Below are positions 31,366 through 44,554 of a DNA stretch of 64,000 bases, piece by piece. Each line of letters starts with the position of its first letter. Position 1 is the stretch's first letter. Source of the stretch: Ptychodera flava (taxonomy: Eukaryota > Hemichordata > Enteropneusta > Ptychoderidae); contig NC_091931.1 in NCBI RefSeq assembly GCF_041260155.1, positions 8,490,361 through 8,554,360 on the forward strand. The letters run 5' to 3'. A program made the translations under genes and the position numbers. Below the pieces are notes generated by a model. That model worked only from the letters and a program-made list of their open reading frames with translations. It ran no database searches and had not been told where the DNA came from.

Positions 31366-34300
31366 ACGGATGGCTAGAAGATTTTATATTTATTGAAGGA
31401 CGCAGGAGGTGTTAAACATGACACTTGAACTCTCTGCAACATTGCCATGTTTTTTGACATGTCTTGAAGTTAATGAATAATACGAATATGTCAGTCAGTG
31501 TGATGAAGTAGGCTGAAAGATCACCACTTCATAAGAGAAATCTTTCCTAAAAATATTATGCCATGTGATGAATGTCATACAACATCCACATTCGTCAATT
31601 GAGAAAAATGGCACGGCTCTTTGAAAATAGATCTACCATAAAGGTCAGAGTCAGGTCATGAAGATTTTGATATCTCGGGTCCCTACTCTCTATGAGAGGT
31701 CACATTATCACATAGAGTCAACAAAATCAAAATGACGTTCAAATTCTACATCCAGAAAAAGGATTGAAGATATACATACCATATAGGCTGCAAACTTCCA
31801 TGGAAGGATGTCAAGCCAAACATAGGTATGACATGTACGTGCCATCTCACTTATAACAAAAGGAAAAGTAATAGCGAGTTTTTCTTTTAAAAAATGGGTA
31901 TCTATATTTAATTTGAAGATTTTATGCATTTTAGGTTATTCTGTCAACATCCATTTTATTGCAAAGGAACCCCTTCATTTATCTTAATTTTAAATGAATG
32001 ATTTTTTGTTTCGGAAGAAATTCAAACTTTCTATATCTAATTCCTGAATTATTAATCTATAGCAATTTTGATGTGCTCCTATTATATTTTAGTGCAGTGT
32101 ACGAGTGTAACTGAAATACCGGCCTGGGGAGCCAATGGTTTGAGTATGGAAAAAAATATTTGTCCAGTACATCTATTGGCAAGGCAGTGTTGCAGGAGGT
32201 GCTCTTGAAAATCTGTATGGTATCACGTATGTGTAGATTTTGGTGTTTGGCAGTGCAGCCAAGGCAGTGAAATCGAGAAGTGAGAAGTTTGGCATTATGT
32301 TCAGAAGAGGAATGCAGATATTAAATTTGTTGGATATTTTAATATTATTTCCGTGAAAGCATATGCAGACATGAAATCTAAGTTTTGCGCTTTGTGTTTC
32401 ACATTCTCCTCATTACAAAGACTTCAAACTTGAAATCCTGGACGCTGTCATTGCTTTGATTTCATTCTGAGATTATTAGGATAACATATTTTGTACTCAT
32501 TGAATGACAAAGAACTCACAAATGAAATTCTCTGAATAGTAATTTGCTTGACTTCACGTCCAAGTTCATTGCCATAGCATGTTTTGTTCAGCTTGTCATT
32601 GTCAGCAGATGGTTTTTGTGAGTGAACCAAGTGAGACACAGAAAATGTTTTTTTATTGCGTACAAATTGTTATATGTGTGTGTCATATTTGTGTCAGCCG
32701 AGCATTGAAGGCTGTGCTTTCAAATGTTTCATTGACAAGTAGATTGGAAGACAGCAGTGACTGGAGTAGACTGGATACTCTCCCTCCAAATGATAGTGAA
32801 TGCTGCAACACTGCCATATTTGATGTCAAGTTTACAAAGATCTATCGTACAGGATGACTGAAGATTCATGGACACACCTTTGGTTGCGAAATAAAAGGGA
32901 TTTTCTTAGTGGGGAGGGGCTCTAAATAACCCCAACCCCTAACCCCAGGTTATTAACAATAACACATTCAAACAAATTATATTGGAGTCCACTAATCTTC
33001 AGTCTTGCCCTATCATACATACAAGAAAAAGTGATAACTGGATTTACTGTAAGTCCACATCAAGTATACAACACTTGCTCAAAATAAACATATTTTATGA
33101 CTTAATGATATGTAGACTTGTCTGTTTATGAGATACTTGCATACATTTAAAGCAGTTCACTTGATAGGAAGTGTTTGTAAAAGGCATGGAAGACGGTCCC
33201 TTTCATGCCAACAACTCTCACCATAGACACAACATAATCATGAATTACATCATTATAAGTCAGTGGCCTTGACCTCTTTTCATAAAGCCTGTCGTATTAA
33301 GGCTTGCTGAAAATCCTGTTCTCCATGCCACCGAATGAATTCCACATCCCTCCCTGCAGACAAATAGCCATGTTACACATGAAACACGTTGTGTATGTCT
33401 TTGCCAATGACCCACAATGCCTTCATAGATGACAAGCTCATCTGAACTCATGATAAAACCTCAAAATATGTCTTCCCATACTAATGGAGAGTATTTGCAT
33501 GTCAAATAATACCCTTTCACCCCTCGATTCTGTGTCAACAGGTCCACAATCACCATTGATGGCAGTGGGTTTGGGCCAAACCATGGTGGTGGTAGGTTCA
33601 ACCCTTTCACCACCATGGTTTGGCCCAAACCAATTGTTATCAATTGTGATTGTGGACCTGCGTACAAGGAATTGGGGTGAACAGACTACAGAATCAGAAA
33701 ATCTAACCTAGTTTCTAACAAGTGACTTGATATGTTATTTCACGGCTCCATTTGTGCGGATACATGATCTATGCCCATTTACTGTGTGGGGAAACTTTTT
33801 GATGAGGGGATGAGAAAAAAAGCAATGTTAACTTTTCAGGATAAAAAAATTCTGAAGACCTGATGCCATTCATCAGATGGACTATCTGTTGGAGTCAAAT
33901 TTATTTTCTGACAGAATGTTATATTAATGTACTTTTCTACACATGCCCAACATTTTCCATTTTATGCAAAATGGCCCTCTCAATGTCAAAGGGCTAAGAT
34001 GTGATTCAGCCAGAAAGTGACTATAAAAAAATGCACAACATTGCAGTTTTAAACTATCTGGATTTCTGGATTTCTGAGAATAGCTTGCACAGTACTTGCC
34101 AATGACTATCAGTATTCATACAAAGCACAAATGTGGGAGTGGGTACCGCAGATATTAAAGTGTTTCAGTCAAATGCCTGAACATGTACAGACTTGATCAC
34201 ACACCACAAATAACAATTTACAAATTACCAGTGAATTATTTTCATCATGCTTGCCGTACAGCAACAAAATTTCTCTTCTATTCAAGCAAGAACTCTTACA

Positions 34301-34837
34301 CAGAGAAAGACTTGTTTCAACTCAAATGTTTTATTACAAAAATGAGATGCACAGCATGAACAGACTACATGTAAATTCTCTTCACATACAGAATGAACAA
34401 GACCAAACCTACAGTAATACCTTAAACACCTTACTTGGATTTTCTATGACAACAAGATGGAATATTTTTAACTGTGAAAGATTAAATACTTGATGTGATA
34501 TTCAGTTACATATCTAGCTGGCTAAAAGCCTACATGAAAACAAGTTTTGCAGGATTATCCTGAGATGGCTGGCCTGAGACAAAAAACTTGCCTTGCTAAC
34601 ATATATTCCTTCAGACTAGAGTAGATGATTTCCAATTTACCAACAGTGTATCATCACCATCATCCCTAGGTCCATTGTAAAAATATGATTGAAAGTATGT
34701 GACAAAACCAAGAACAATAATGAGTCATTTGTTTCCATTTTGTGAAAACGTAATCCAATCAGGGTCACCTGGTATAAACATGTAAAGTTTTAACCCTGCA
34801 AGAACGTGAACCATACCTTGAGACCAAGTATGAATTT
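31366..34837. other. Convergent spacer between ZCCHC10 and PPID
   Basis: It contains the 3' flanks of two genes that point toward each other. Only the inverted repeat at 33514-33685 stands out. No additional coding exon is supported. Confidence 0.5.
33514..33685. mobile_element. Hairpin element, about 170 bp
   Basis: The core arms 33540-33592 and 33609-33660 are close complements: AGGTCCACAATCACCATTGA against its mirror, and GTTTGGGCCAAACCATGGTG against its mirror. Weaker outer symmetry reaches about 33514 and 33685. No target duplication was identified. Confidence 0.7.
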
Positions 34838-34843
34838 TTTATT
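34838..34843 (-). promoter_or_regulatory. PPID polyadenylation signal
   Basis: On the minus strand the hexamer reads AATAAA, about 72 bases after the PPID stop codon, a normal distance for a short 3' UTR. Position and canonical hexamer are the only evidence. Confidence 0.6.
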
Positions 34844-34914
34844 CAAATACTATATTGCTGTTGTTCCATAAAAGATTGAATGCCATGATTGGACAAAAAT
34901 TGCCAATCACATCG

Positions 34915-37900
34915 CTAGGATGAAAACATTTTAGCATATGCAGCTTTCTCTTTGTTTTTCCTTTCTTCATACAGCCTTCTGACCTTCACAATTTCCTTCC
35001 TAATTCCTGTTGAGAGAGAACCACATGACAAGTCTTTCATTAACTTCAGCTGTAACTATGACAACTGCCATGAGTTGCTCTTACTCTTGTCTGATGTGTG
35101 ATTCTTCAAACAAATTTATCAGCAGTTTTGATTTTTTTTAGTGTTAAAAAAAATGACCAAATGCTGTTGACAAGAACTTCAAAACAATAAAACAAGACCT
35201 TTCATGACATTAGACTACCCCTATCACTAGGTTTGCAGTTAATATTGTTATTGGCAGTATCAATTCAAATGAAGACTTTTGTGACTGGTGGTTTCATATT
35301 ACAATAGATGTGCATCTAAACAACTCTGGACCAAATGTCATTCATGAAAAACAATTTGGTTTCCCCCGCCCCCCCCCCCCCCCCCCCCCCCCCCGGGTAA
35401 AGATTGGATCCCTTGGTATTATACCAATTTATGGGCCCACTTTCCTTCAGTCATGTCATAATGAATATAGAATGTATGTTGCAATTCAAAAACTAAACTG
35501 TACCTGAGTCATTAGGTGCTATTTTTTGTGCTTCAGCTAGCATCTTCAGCGCCTCTTCAAAATCATTGAGTCCCGTCAGTGCTTGTGCTTTCCTAAAATG
35601 AGCCTTGGCATTTCTGAGGTCAACGTCAAGTGCCTGTAACAAGAAAGAAATCAACAGTATCAGTATAACACAGACAACTGAAATATATGTCCATTGCAAA
35701 GGATCAGAAAAACAACTCATTAATGTTTTACTTTTCACGGACTGTGAAATTTTGTTGGGGCTACAATTTCAGAAACATCTCCAAAACGTACTCAAAATTG
35801 CAAAGAGCACAAACTACATAGCAGTAAAAATGTTCCCAATAACTGCAATTATGTATTTTGAAATGTATAATTTAGATATGCATATTTCAAATTCAAAACT
35901 ATAACACAATTATTTGATTACTTTCTAATATTTCCTGTGGATCCATCCATAAAGTGTTACAGGTAAAATGGCTGAAAACGATCATAAATCAGTTTCTCAT
36001 CAAAACAGTCAAAAATGTTTGTAACTGATGAACTTTTGCCAGATTTCATTTCTAGATACATACAATACCAGTTTATCCAGTTCTCATCCTTGAAAATCTG
36101 ATGATAGTAGCACCTTGGCAAAGAATCCTGAACTGACTGACATAATCTGCTCTGACCAACCTTTTCAGCATTGTTAAGTGCCTCGGTGAATTTACGTAGT
36201 TTAATACAGCATGCTGCTATATTATTGTAGATTGGAGAAAGTAATTGCTTGGCTTCGTCTTTTGATAAATCATTGGAGCCTGTTTCTTCAAGCTCTTCAA
36301 GGTACCTACACAGAAATATACAAAATGGGAAAATGGATTATTTTAAGATGAGGTATGAAAAATCCTTTCATTTATATTGTGGCTGGATGCAATAGCAGAT
36401 AAGAATCTTTTTCAAAGAGCAACATCAAGATCTTTCTTTAATCAGACTCAATTTTGAAAATTATCAACCCTTTGACTGCCAAAGACAATATTTGTTGCCT
36501 TATTTTTTTTTCCAAAATTTTGATTAAATACTGTAGCTAGTGAAATATGTCCATTTGGTCCAAAATTATCAAAAAATTACAGAAAAATTCATGAAAATCT
36601 GTAAAATGTTGCACTGAAATTTTGGTGGGAAAAATATTACAGCACTCAAAGGGTTTAACCAGTGGATACAATCAGTGACCACAGAAACACATACTATCAC
36701 TGCTGTTTGGCAGTTGTACCAACACTCTCAAATCAGTCTTTTTATTTCACAACTATTACTGTCTATGCATATAATAACCCTGTAGAACAGTAACAGAAAT
36801 TAAAAGACTTAAACTTCTGCTCAAACTTTCCTCAAGGAAACTTTCAACCATTTTTTTCCAAAATCAAGAATAAAAATCAGGGTTCCCATTTCAATTTTTG
36901 TACGAGAGAAACAAATTACCAAACATTTACCATCAGTTGAAATTCAAATTGGCTGCCATCCCTACTTTAACTCTATGGGGACAAATTAATTTTTCAATTA
37001 GCAAAACAATAGAAGATTGTGAAAACTTTCTTCCCTCAAAGAGCTATAAAGTGAGCCTACAGAAGATGTAAACCAGAAAAGTATTGCAAACATTCTGAGA
37101 GTCCCAATATCTGTTCCTAAGGCCCATTCTACTTCAAACATTTACCAACCGGACACTTCCCATCCACCAGCTGGGACTAGGGCTCAGGAAAGGGTAAGTG
37201 TATAGAGGGGGTAAATGGGTGACTTTCCAAGCTATCTGCCATGTTAATACAGCTATGACTTCATTCACAACAATTGTCTACAATTCATATCAGATCATAC
37301 ATCAGCATACAGATACTTCCCTGCTGTGGCTGAAAAATTGTTTCTGAGCTTATGAGGTTATGTGAACTCTCCAGAAACTTACCGAATAGCTTTTTCATAT
37401 TTTTCAATGGCTTTTTGATAATTCTCTTGCTTGAATTGTTGATTTCCGATCTGTTTGATAGCGTCAGCAGCTTCTAAAATTTTATCCCTCTGCAAAGAAA
37501 TACACAGACAGTCAATGAATATACTTTGATCTGTCCATCATGTCTCTTTTTTTAATAATCACACATTATCATAAACCTCACAAAGTTTCAAATATAGTTT
37601 GGAGTAACATATTCTGTGTTCAGTGTTTTTACATCTTGAAGGGCAAATTACGGTATCAAGATAATCAAATCCCAGTTTTGAAGGTGTTTCTGACCAAACA
37701 ATATATGAAAGACACTGCAGCAATAAATCTGTATGCATCTCCAATGAGATCATACAACTCTTATCATGAAGTCTTCATCACTCATTGTGATCAAAGCTAA
37801 GTTAAGAAATCCAAACTCAGAACACGTCCATTTCAGAGAGCGTTCTACACTTCCCTCTTGATTGTCATAGGATGAGAAACACCAATATTTCCTCCCATAA

Positions 37901-40900
37901 TGGGAATCAGCACAGCTTGTCATGAGCTATTATAATCTACAATTCTACCAATGGGTGGAAACAAAACACTGAATGAAGCAACTGAGAAAGTTCTATCAGT
38001 CTTGACCTAGTTCATATCATCATTAATTCTTGACATGCAATGGATACCAGCAAAGTCTTTACTCACATCATTAACGTCTAAACCACAGTCTTCAGGATAA
38101 TCTGCATAGGTGTCTCCTGTGCCGTCATCAAAGACAGTTCCGTCATCTTCACCGGGGGACAGCTCTCCGCAGTTGTCAATCACACATGGCTTTAATAAGT
38201 AATCAAATGGGATTCATATAAGAGGGTTTTAAAACACTTCCTGCAACAATCCTGTTCTTGTATACTTTCTCCAACTTCAAGGGAGTTTTCGTGATTGTGT
38301 GAAGTGGCATGACAGCCATTGTCAATATACATTCACAATTTTGTTATGAAAAATTTAATCATATTAGCAAGCTAACATTTAGGTTTTGACAAGATGACAG
38401 TGAGTACGTTACAGTGCGTTTCACCTAGGTACCGCCACTCAGCGTATGAGACAGACAATCCACGTACAAAACACACGATAAGCTTGGGTATCACGACACA
38501 TTTGAAAGTCACCAACTCATTGATTAATTACAGTAAACCAGCATGGGGCAGCTGTTCTGTCTAGACTGAGAGATACATTTTATCTACAATGTGTGGCTCT
38601 TTAGTTAGTTTCTGTTGAGAATACCTTCACCTCTTGAACTCAGCTGAAATTGTAAAAGAAACAGTCACATTGTAGATCAAGTCTAGTCAACTGTTTATCT
38701 CTCAGTCTAGACAGCGGCTACCCCATGATGGTTTACTGTAATTAATCGACGAGTCGTGGCTTTGAAATGTGTCTGTGATACCCAAGCTAATCGTGTGTTT
38801 TGTACGTGGATTGTATCTGTCTCATACGTTGAGTTGTGGTACCTAGGTGTAACGCACTGTATGTACAACACAGATGTTTCTCTTTTTAGTGTTGTGCATA
38901 CTAGCAAAACCAAGAGAAAATTTTCTTTGTCGGGTGATCGTCGGTCCAGTCATGCTTATATAGTCATGTGATCAACATGTATGAAATGTGTGACAGCCAT
39001 GAGTTCAGGGACTCAAAATCATAAGTTGCCAACTCAAATCTATTCTTTTCAAGAAAAGTTGTCTTGATACTTTCACATTTTGAATGAAAAATGAAAGCAA
39101 AAGTTGCCACTTACAACAAGGGGTTGATCATTCTCAACATCCACACTTTCCAATCGTCTAACAACTCCCATTCCTCGTATGACTTTGCCAAATACAACAT
39201 GTTTGCCATCCAAGTGAGGACAGGGAACAGTGGTGATGAAGAACTGTGAACCGTTGGTGTTAGCGCCTGCATTGGCCATACTGAGAAGACCTGGAGTTTC
39301 ATGCTGAAATGGGTAAAAAGTATACATTCAAACATTCAGATACGAAGAGAATACACTCACAGATGACACAGATGCCCTAGGGACAAAGCACTTGATATAT
39401 TGACTCAATTTTTTTTCTGATGTAGAGATATAATTACTATGTGCTGTCCTTGAGCTGCAACTTGATCTAACATTAACTTGACAGGCAAGCATGGTAAACA
39501 CAAAACTGGACACAGCTGTAACAGCATGAGTCCCAGTCCTGTTGTAGTTCTGAACGCAATAACACAATAACACCAAGTGATTCACATTATATCTGGTATT
39601 TATCATCATTTCATACTTGTAGCAGAATAATTTATCCATGCAATGAAACGAATAATAGGAACCCATCATTTGCTCTATACTTGCTACAAGTTAAGCACAA
39701 GTACAACCTAGAGTACAGGAACTTGCTCTGGAAAAAAGACAAGTTGGAGGAACGTTGTAAACAGGATTCAAATACTACCAATGACAAATGATAACTGAGA
39801 AGTGTACTGTTACACCTTTCTGACAAGCACTTTAACCCTTTGAGCGCCAAAGTCAACTTTTGTCGCCTTTATAAAATGTACCCTAGTCCAATTTTTTCAG
39901 ATTTTTGCCAAAAATTTTGATGAAAAACTGTAGCCAATGAAATGTAATGTCTGTTTGGTCCAAAATGATCAAATAAATTACAGAAAAATTCATAAAAATT
40001 GTTGAAATGTTGCAATAAAATTTTGGTGGGAAAAATTACAGCACTCAAAGGGTTAACCCTTCTTAACTGTTACCAATAAACCATTTTCAAATACAAAATA
40101 GATGTGACACGGGTACATCATGCTGCATTTTCTACATGCAAAGTCTGAAAGCACTGATTTGCTGTGTATACAAAGACAAGGAAGGTATGTGAAAATTGTG
40201 AATTTTGTAGAGTTTATTATACCCATGGTTATTCTCTATCACAAATCAAACACAAAGCCTTTCCTTTGCTCAAGCAATGTTTAGTAACTTCTACGACTTT
40301 TCACCACTCCTTCAATATTCCACGTTAACACTTGTCAAAAAGAACATCTTACACACGATTGGTAAAGATCAGAGCAACACTCCCTCACCTTGAGTTGAAA
40401 GTTTTCATCCTCAAATTTTTCTCCATAGATACTCTCACCGCCTGTGCCATTGTGATTGGTGAAATCACCGCCCTGAATCATGAAATCACGGATTACTGCA
40501 AAACATAATAAAACAACAATTTCTTAAAGTATGTTTAATCATTTATGATTACACACATTTTTTGTCCAATGCAATTTGGTGACTATTAGGAATATAGCAG
40601 ACCAACAACTGTGATGCTTGGCCTTGCTGTTTCTAAACATATAGAAAGATAAGCTGCTTCTTCTATTGTTATCAATATCTCACTAAAAACATTTTTACTA
40701 AATCAAAGTCCTGGACTACCTCTATCAATTAAAGGCAATTATTTTCAGCTAAAATGAAGCTGTATGCAGCTGCAGACCTATATCAGATATCGAGGGCGCA
40801 ATAGCTGAGGTGTCTGGAAAATCATTTTCAAGACGACAAAATTACTGATGATAAAATAATTGTTTGGGAGCTGAGGGTCCAGCTGGGTAGCAATTCTTTT

Positions 40901-43299
40901 AAATTGCACATCATTATGGAGACCAGGTCAACAATGCTTTCTTTCATTATTAGCAAGGCTACATCAAACTCTAATGTATCCACTCACTGATTTGCATTAT
41001 TGCAGATGCTTAGGGATCAGCCCTGTTGTGGTTGTTGGTTCCTATTGTTCTGCAGTCATAACAACAGCACGACACGAAAAGTAATGAACCATTGATGGAG
41101 GTAAAATAGGAGTTAAATAATCTTTATATCTGATTTTAATGTGATTGCACTTGGCCAATAATTTGATATGAAAGTACACATTTATATTCATCAATGTTAC
41201 AGACACAAATATGATAATGATATGACAACATTGGAGTAACTTACTTCTATGAAAGGTACATCCTTTGAAATGCAATGGACACTCTTGTGCACCAACACCT
41301 TTCTCTCCTGTACAAAGTGCTCGGAAATTCTCGGCTGTCCTGGGTGTGACATCAGCAAACAGCTCAAAAACTATCCTGCCAACTGAAATGAAATAGGAAA
41401 AAAGATCACAACTATAATCTAATCACATCAAATGAAATAAAGTTTTTCTTTATCATTCTGACAGTGAAAAATTTATTGTTGAAATGCTGTCTTTACAATA
41501 TTCGTCATCATAATTCCGATGTGATATTTGACAAAACATAGCAATTTTACTTGGTATCTTATAATCACTAACATTATCCAATAATTATATCATTACCAAG
41601 TATAAGTTGTAAAGAAAAAATTGCATGTTTTAATCAATCGTGCAATGTAAGACATTTCCTAATAAGAGTATTTATTTTCTTTGTAGACTAGGTTAAAGTT
41701 ATCAGCCTTTAGACTGCTGGTCAAAATCCATTGAAACAACAAATACCCCAGCAGGGATAAATATTTTGCCTGTTCACAACTTATTTGTATCTTAGAGACA
41801 TCACGAAGAAAACCATACTGTAGATTTGTAAATCTCTGTTTAGATGATAGCCAGCTGTACCTCTGCTGTGATATCCTACATTTGCAGGGTATCATTGGTA
41901 TATGTGCTGGCATTTTAGTTTGTGATTACTACACATTCAGTACTAGGAAAGTTTGATGCACCAACTTTTTAAGCCACTTTTAGCATGGAACTATTTTCTT
42001 GTTGTGATGCATATTGTTTCTCCAGCTTTAACCATAAAACACTTTGAAAATCACTGCACATGCGCAGATCATACTTGACATAGCACTGTGTGTAAATCTG
42101 TATTACATGACACTGTAGATGGCTGTATTAACCCTTATAAACCCCGGGACCCTAACCCTATGGCTACATCAAATACGATCTGAGACATACAATATGTAAA
42201 GACACATACAATATAAAGTTCACTGTCAACAGTCAATACCGGTAAGCGGTATGTGTTGCTACAGTTCAGTAACTCGAGGTTTTGTCTGGGTTGTGCGTTG
42301 GACGGCAAAACCAGCCTTCCATCCCCCGCCCCGGCGTCCGAAGGCAACCTCGAGTTGTACTAGTGTACACTGAATTATGTGTGGACGAAAGGAGATCAGA
42401 CACTAGCCTAGAATCCTATTCGTCCACTGGGGTCGGAGTAGACTCTCCACAGTCGCTGTGCCTAGTTTTGTGCGCGCCGCGATGGGCCTGCATGCAAAGG
42501 CTGTGCAGCTGTGAGCACGCGCTGCCAGACACAGCGACTGTCGGTTCTTGCAAGTGTATGAATATTCATAAGGGTAGTGATGTCAAAAGAAACACCTATC
42601 TAACTGGGCGGAGAGAATATATACTAGTAGCTGGTACATTTATATAGGCGGTATGTTTTTATTTTTCATTTTTAATTTATTTGGCTATGCTACCTGTCAT
42701 TTTTGTTTTGATTAACGGATGTGTGGAGTTCTTTAAAGTACCCGGATCAGGCAGAAATCCGACCGGTCGCTTGCAAGAACGTCCAGACCCTGGGATTCGC
42801 GTCGCGTCTCTGAAGGGCGCGCGCGTGTTCCAACAGGGAAGAACGCGAATCGCAGGGTCTCTGCCAGACTAGGGTCGGAGGTACGGAACGGAAGCAAGCG
42901 GACGAATAGGATTCTAGGCTAATCTGACACCGACTTTGGTGTTCACCGCTAGGTATCACTGGAGTTTACAGTTACTGTACGTGCCTACAGAGCTAAAAAG
43001 TGTCATTGTCATTTGCTACCTCATCATTTTAAGTTTCCAGAATGTTCTGTGAGGCGAGAATCCACATGGCACAATGCATGTCAACCAGTCAACACTGTAT
43101 ACAATCGCAGACGCCCCGAACACGTTCCGCAGGTGTACAAGAAGATTACCTGCAGGAGTTACATGGAAGCCCGTTCAATGTGCCACTTTACATTTCTCAC
43201 AGTCATATTCTTCTAAAATACTGACCAGTCTTTCTTACCTCTCAGACCATCAATGGTTACGTCAAAGAAGGTTCTGGGATTCTGCTCTACTTCCGCCAT
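34915..43299 (-). CDS. PPID: Peptidyl-prolyl isomerase D (cyclophilin 40), nine exons, 363 aa
   Basis: Coding exons, 5' to 3': 43239-43299, 41245-41382, 40389-40495, 39115-39303, 38067-38189, 37383-37489, 36161-36305, 35504-35633, 34915-35006. All introns are GT-AG, and phases join to 364 codons including TAG. Residues 9 to about 170 are a cyclophilin domain ([50 protein letters not shown]). Catalytic Arg is R66. The tryptophan that binds cyclosporin in cyclophilin A is H132, as in other Cyp40 proteins. From about 207 a three-repeat TPR domain carries the Hsp90 carboxylate-clamp residues K218, N222, N270, K300 and R304. The C-terminus [11 protein letters not shown] matches the family, as does the length (human 370 aa). 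Known role: Hsp90 co-chaperone and prolyl isomerase in steroid-receptor-type complexes in the cytosol. Confidence 0.97.
35366..35395. repeat. Poly-C tract
   Basis: A run of about 30 C with one G, in PPID intron 8 between the last two coding exons. Length is likely polymorphic or prone to assembly error. Confidence 0.85.
36468..36653. mobile_element. CCCTTTGA MITE copy 1
   Basis: A 186-bp copy bounded by CCCTTTGACTGCCAAAG and GCACTCAAAGGG in PPID intron 6. It is similar along its length to 39836-40052 (shared GTCCAAAAT, TTACAGAAAAATTCAT and TTTTGGTGGGAAAAA). Flanks (TCAA, TTTAA) resemble a degraded TTAA duplication. Confidence 0.75.
36778..37134 (+). mobile_element. GGTAG-family MITE copy 4, degraded ends
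   Basis: Internal sequence follows copy 3: GACTTAAACTTCTGCTCAAA, CAAGAATAAAAATCAGGG, GAAATTCAAATTGGCTGCCA and GGCCCATTCTACTT. The terminal repeats are eroded and no TTAA pair remains. It lies in PPID intron 6, next to the CCCTTTGA MITE. Confidence 0.7.
38411..38860. mobile_element. 450-bp foldback element in PPID intron 4
   Basis: Arms of about 165 bp. The left begins ACAGTGCGTTTCACCTAGGT and the right ends with its diverged complement (ACCTAGGTGTAACGCACTGT). Both contain ACGTACAAAACACACGAT-type, TACAGTAAACCA-type and GTCTAGACTGAGAGAT-type blocks in mirrored order. The loop of about 115 bp holds a smaller mirrored pair (CTACAATGTG / CACATTGTAG). No coding capacity; the target duplication is unclear. 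Confidence 0.78.
39836..40052. mobile_element. CCCTTTGA MITE copy 2, TTAA target
   Basis: A 217-bp element with ends CCCTTTGAGCGCCAAAG and GCACTCAAAGGG, flanked by TTAA at 39832-39835 and 40053-40056. It lies in PPID intron 3. TTAA targeting suggests a piggyBac-like source. Confidence 0.82.
42259..42360. mobile_element. Relative of the 26787 MITE in PPID intron 1
   Basis: It shares CTCGAGGTTTTG and GGACGGCAAAACCAG with the element at 26787-26883. The mirrored end CAACCTCGAGTTGTACTAGT matches ACAGTTCAGTAACTCGAGGT only in part. The right half is diverged and C-rich, and boundaries are approximate. Confidence 0.5.
42404..42920. mobile_element. GC-rich 517-bp element with perfect 21-bp inverted ends
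   Basis: AGCCTAGAATCCTATTCGTC (42404-42424 with one more base) is exactly mirrored at 42900-42920. Two internal hairpins are visible: CACAGTCGCTGTG / CACAGCGACTGT (about 42454 and 42528), and an AGACCCTGnGATTCGCGT-type arm pair (about 42784-42870). The GC content is clearly higher than the surroundings. It lies in PPID intron 1 and has no transposase frame. Confidence 0.7.
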
Positions 43300-43704
43300 T
43301 TTTTAGTCTTCTGTATCGCGAGTGATAACGCCATCTAAAGAAAGTTTGTCTCGCGTCTTTTGTTTTTACTAACCCCAACGCGTTATGCTCCCTGCATAGT
43401 TTGAACACAGACTTGTTTTACAGGACAGAAAACCTCTCTTTTGAGTTTCTCGGGATGTCAAAATCAGCAACGGTTTACAGATGCTAGGCTTACGATAGCC
43501 AAGCAAATGATTAGATTGACAGCTTCTGTTTACGGTTGGCTGAATTCAGAAAAAGCATATTATAATACATTGTGTTATTTTAAAAGAGTGGTAGCTGTCT
43601 GAGCAAAAGCAAGTCGATTTTTACTGATGAAAATGTATTTTATTGTGTACAAAATTGGGAGAGATAGGCCTTGATTGCTTTAATCTATTTCCATTATCAT
43701 ACTT

Positions 43705-43753
43705 GCAATGTTGCACTAAAATTTTGATGGGAAAAATTACAGCACTCAAAGGG
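43705..43753. mobile_element. CCCTTTGA MITE, solo end (copy 3)
   Basis: Only the distal end survives: ATGTTGCACTAAAATTTTGA, then GGGAAAAATTACAGCACTCA and AAGGG, followed by TTAA (43754-43757). It matches the ends of copies 1 and 2. Confidence 0.65.
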
Positions 43754-44554
43754 TTAAGTATGATAACCTAGGTGATTTAATGAAGATAGTGACATTTTTT
43801 TAACTATGCCTAGCAAACGTGGCCAAGTGGCCAACTGTTGTAGTCAAATTAGTACTATTAGAACTAGTTGACCTAACGCCCTCATACATACTGGACGATC
43901 TATGCGCCAGGTTGAGTTACCATTTCGTGGACTGGTATACCTCACGCGAACCAGACTAGTCCCTCATCCCCCCGTTTATTTTGGCTTTATGTAACACTGG
44001 AAATTATCATTCCGGTTGCAAAACACCTTTGTTTCCATTGTCAAACATGGATTAATGACAGAAATGTTGTACGCGTCAACGTCCTTGACACTTTTCGACG
44101 GGTAACTATGGAACTCTCAGTAAGCTTATTTAACATGGGACCTACATTAGTGTCATAAACGTAGTCTATTTTGTATGGTCTATTAGATAGGCTATATATT
44201 ATATTATATCATGTTACCATGCGCCATTCTGATTGGACGAGAGGTCATTCCACCGATGCTAAAATATTGTTTTAGCACTGATAGCGATGGTAAAAAGGGG
44301 CCCCTATAACTAGCATTTTCGAAAATTGCCCAGTCGGTGTATTTGAACGTACCTATCTAAACCATAGACCCTCGAGATAAACCATAGACTTTCCGTTTTA
44401 AGGTCTATGGATAAACCGAAACAGTCCTCTTTGTTTCAAAGACCGAAGACCGAATTTTGATACACAGATAAAGTGTGGGTCTGTAACTCACCTCTTGGTG
44501 TAAATAAGTTGGGATCGATGATGAAAGACATCTCTAAAGCAGCATATTTGGGGT

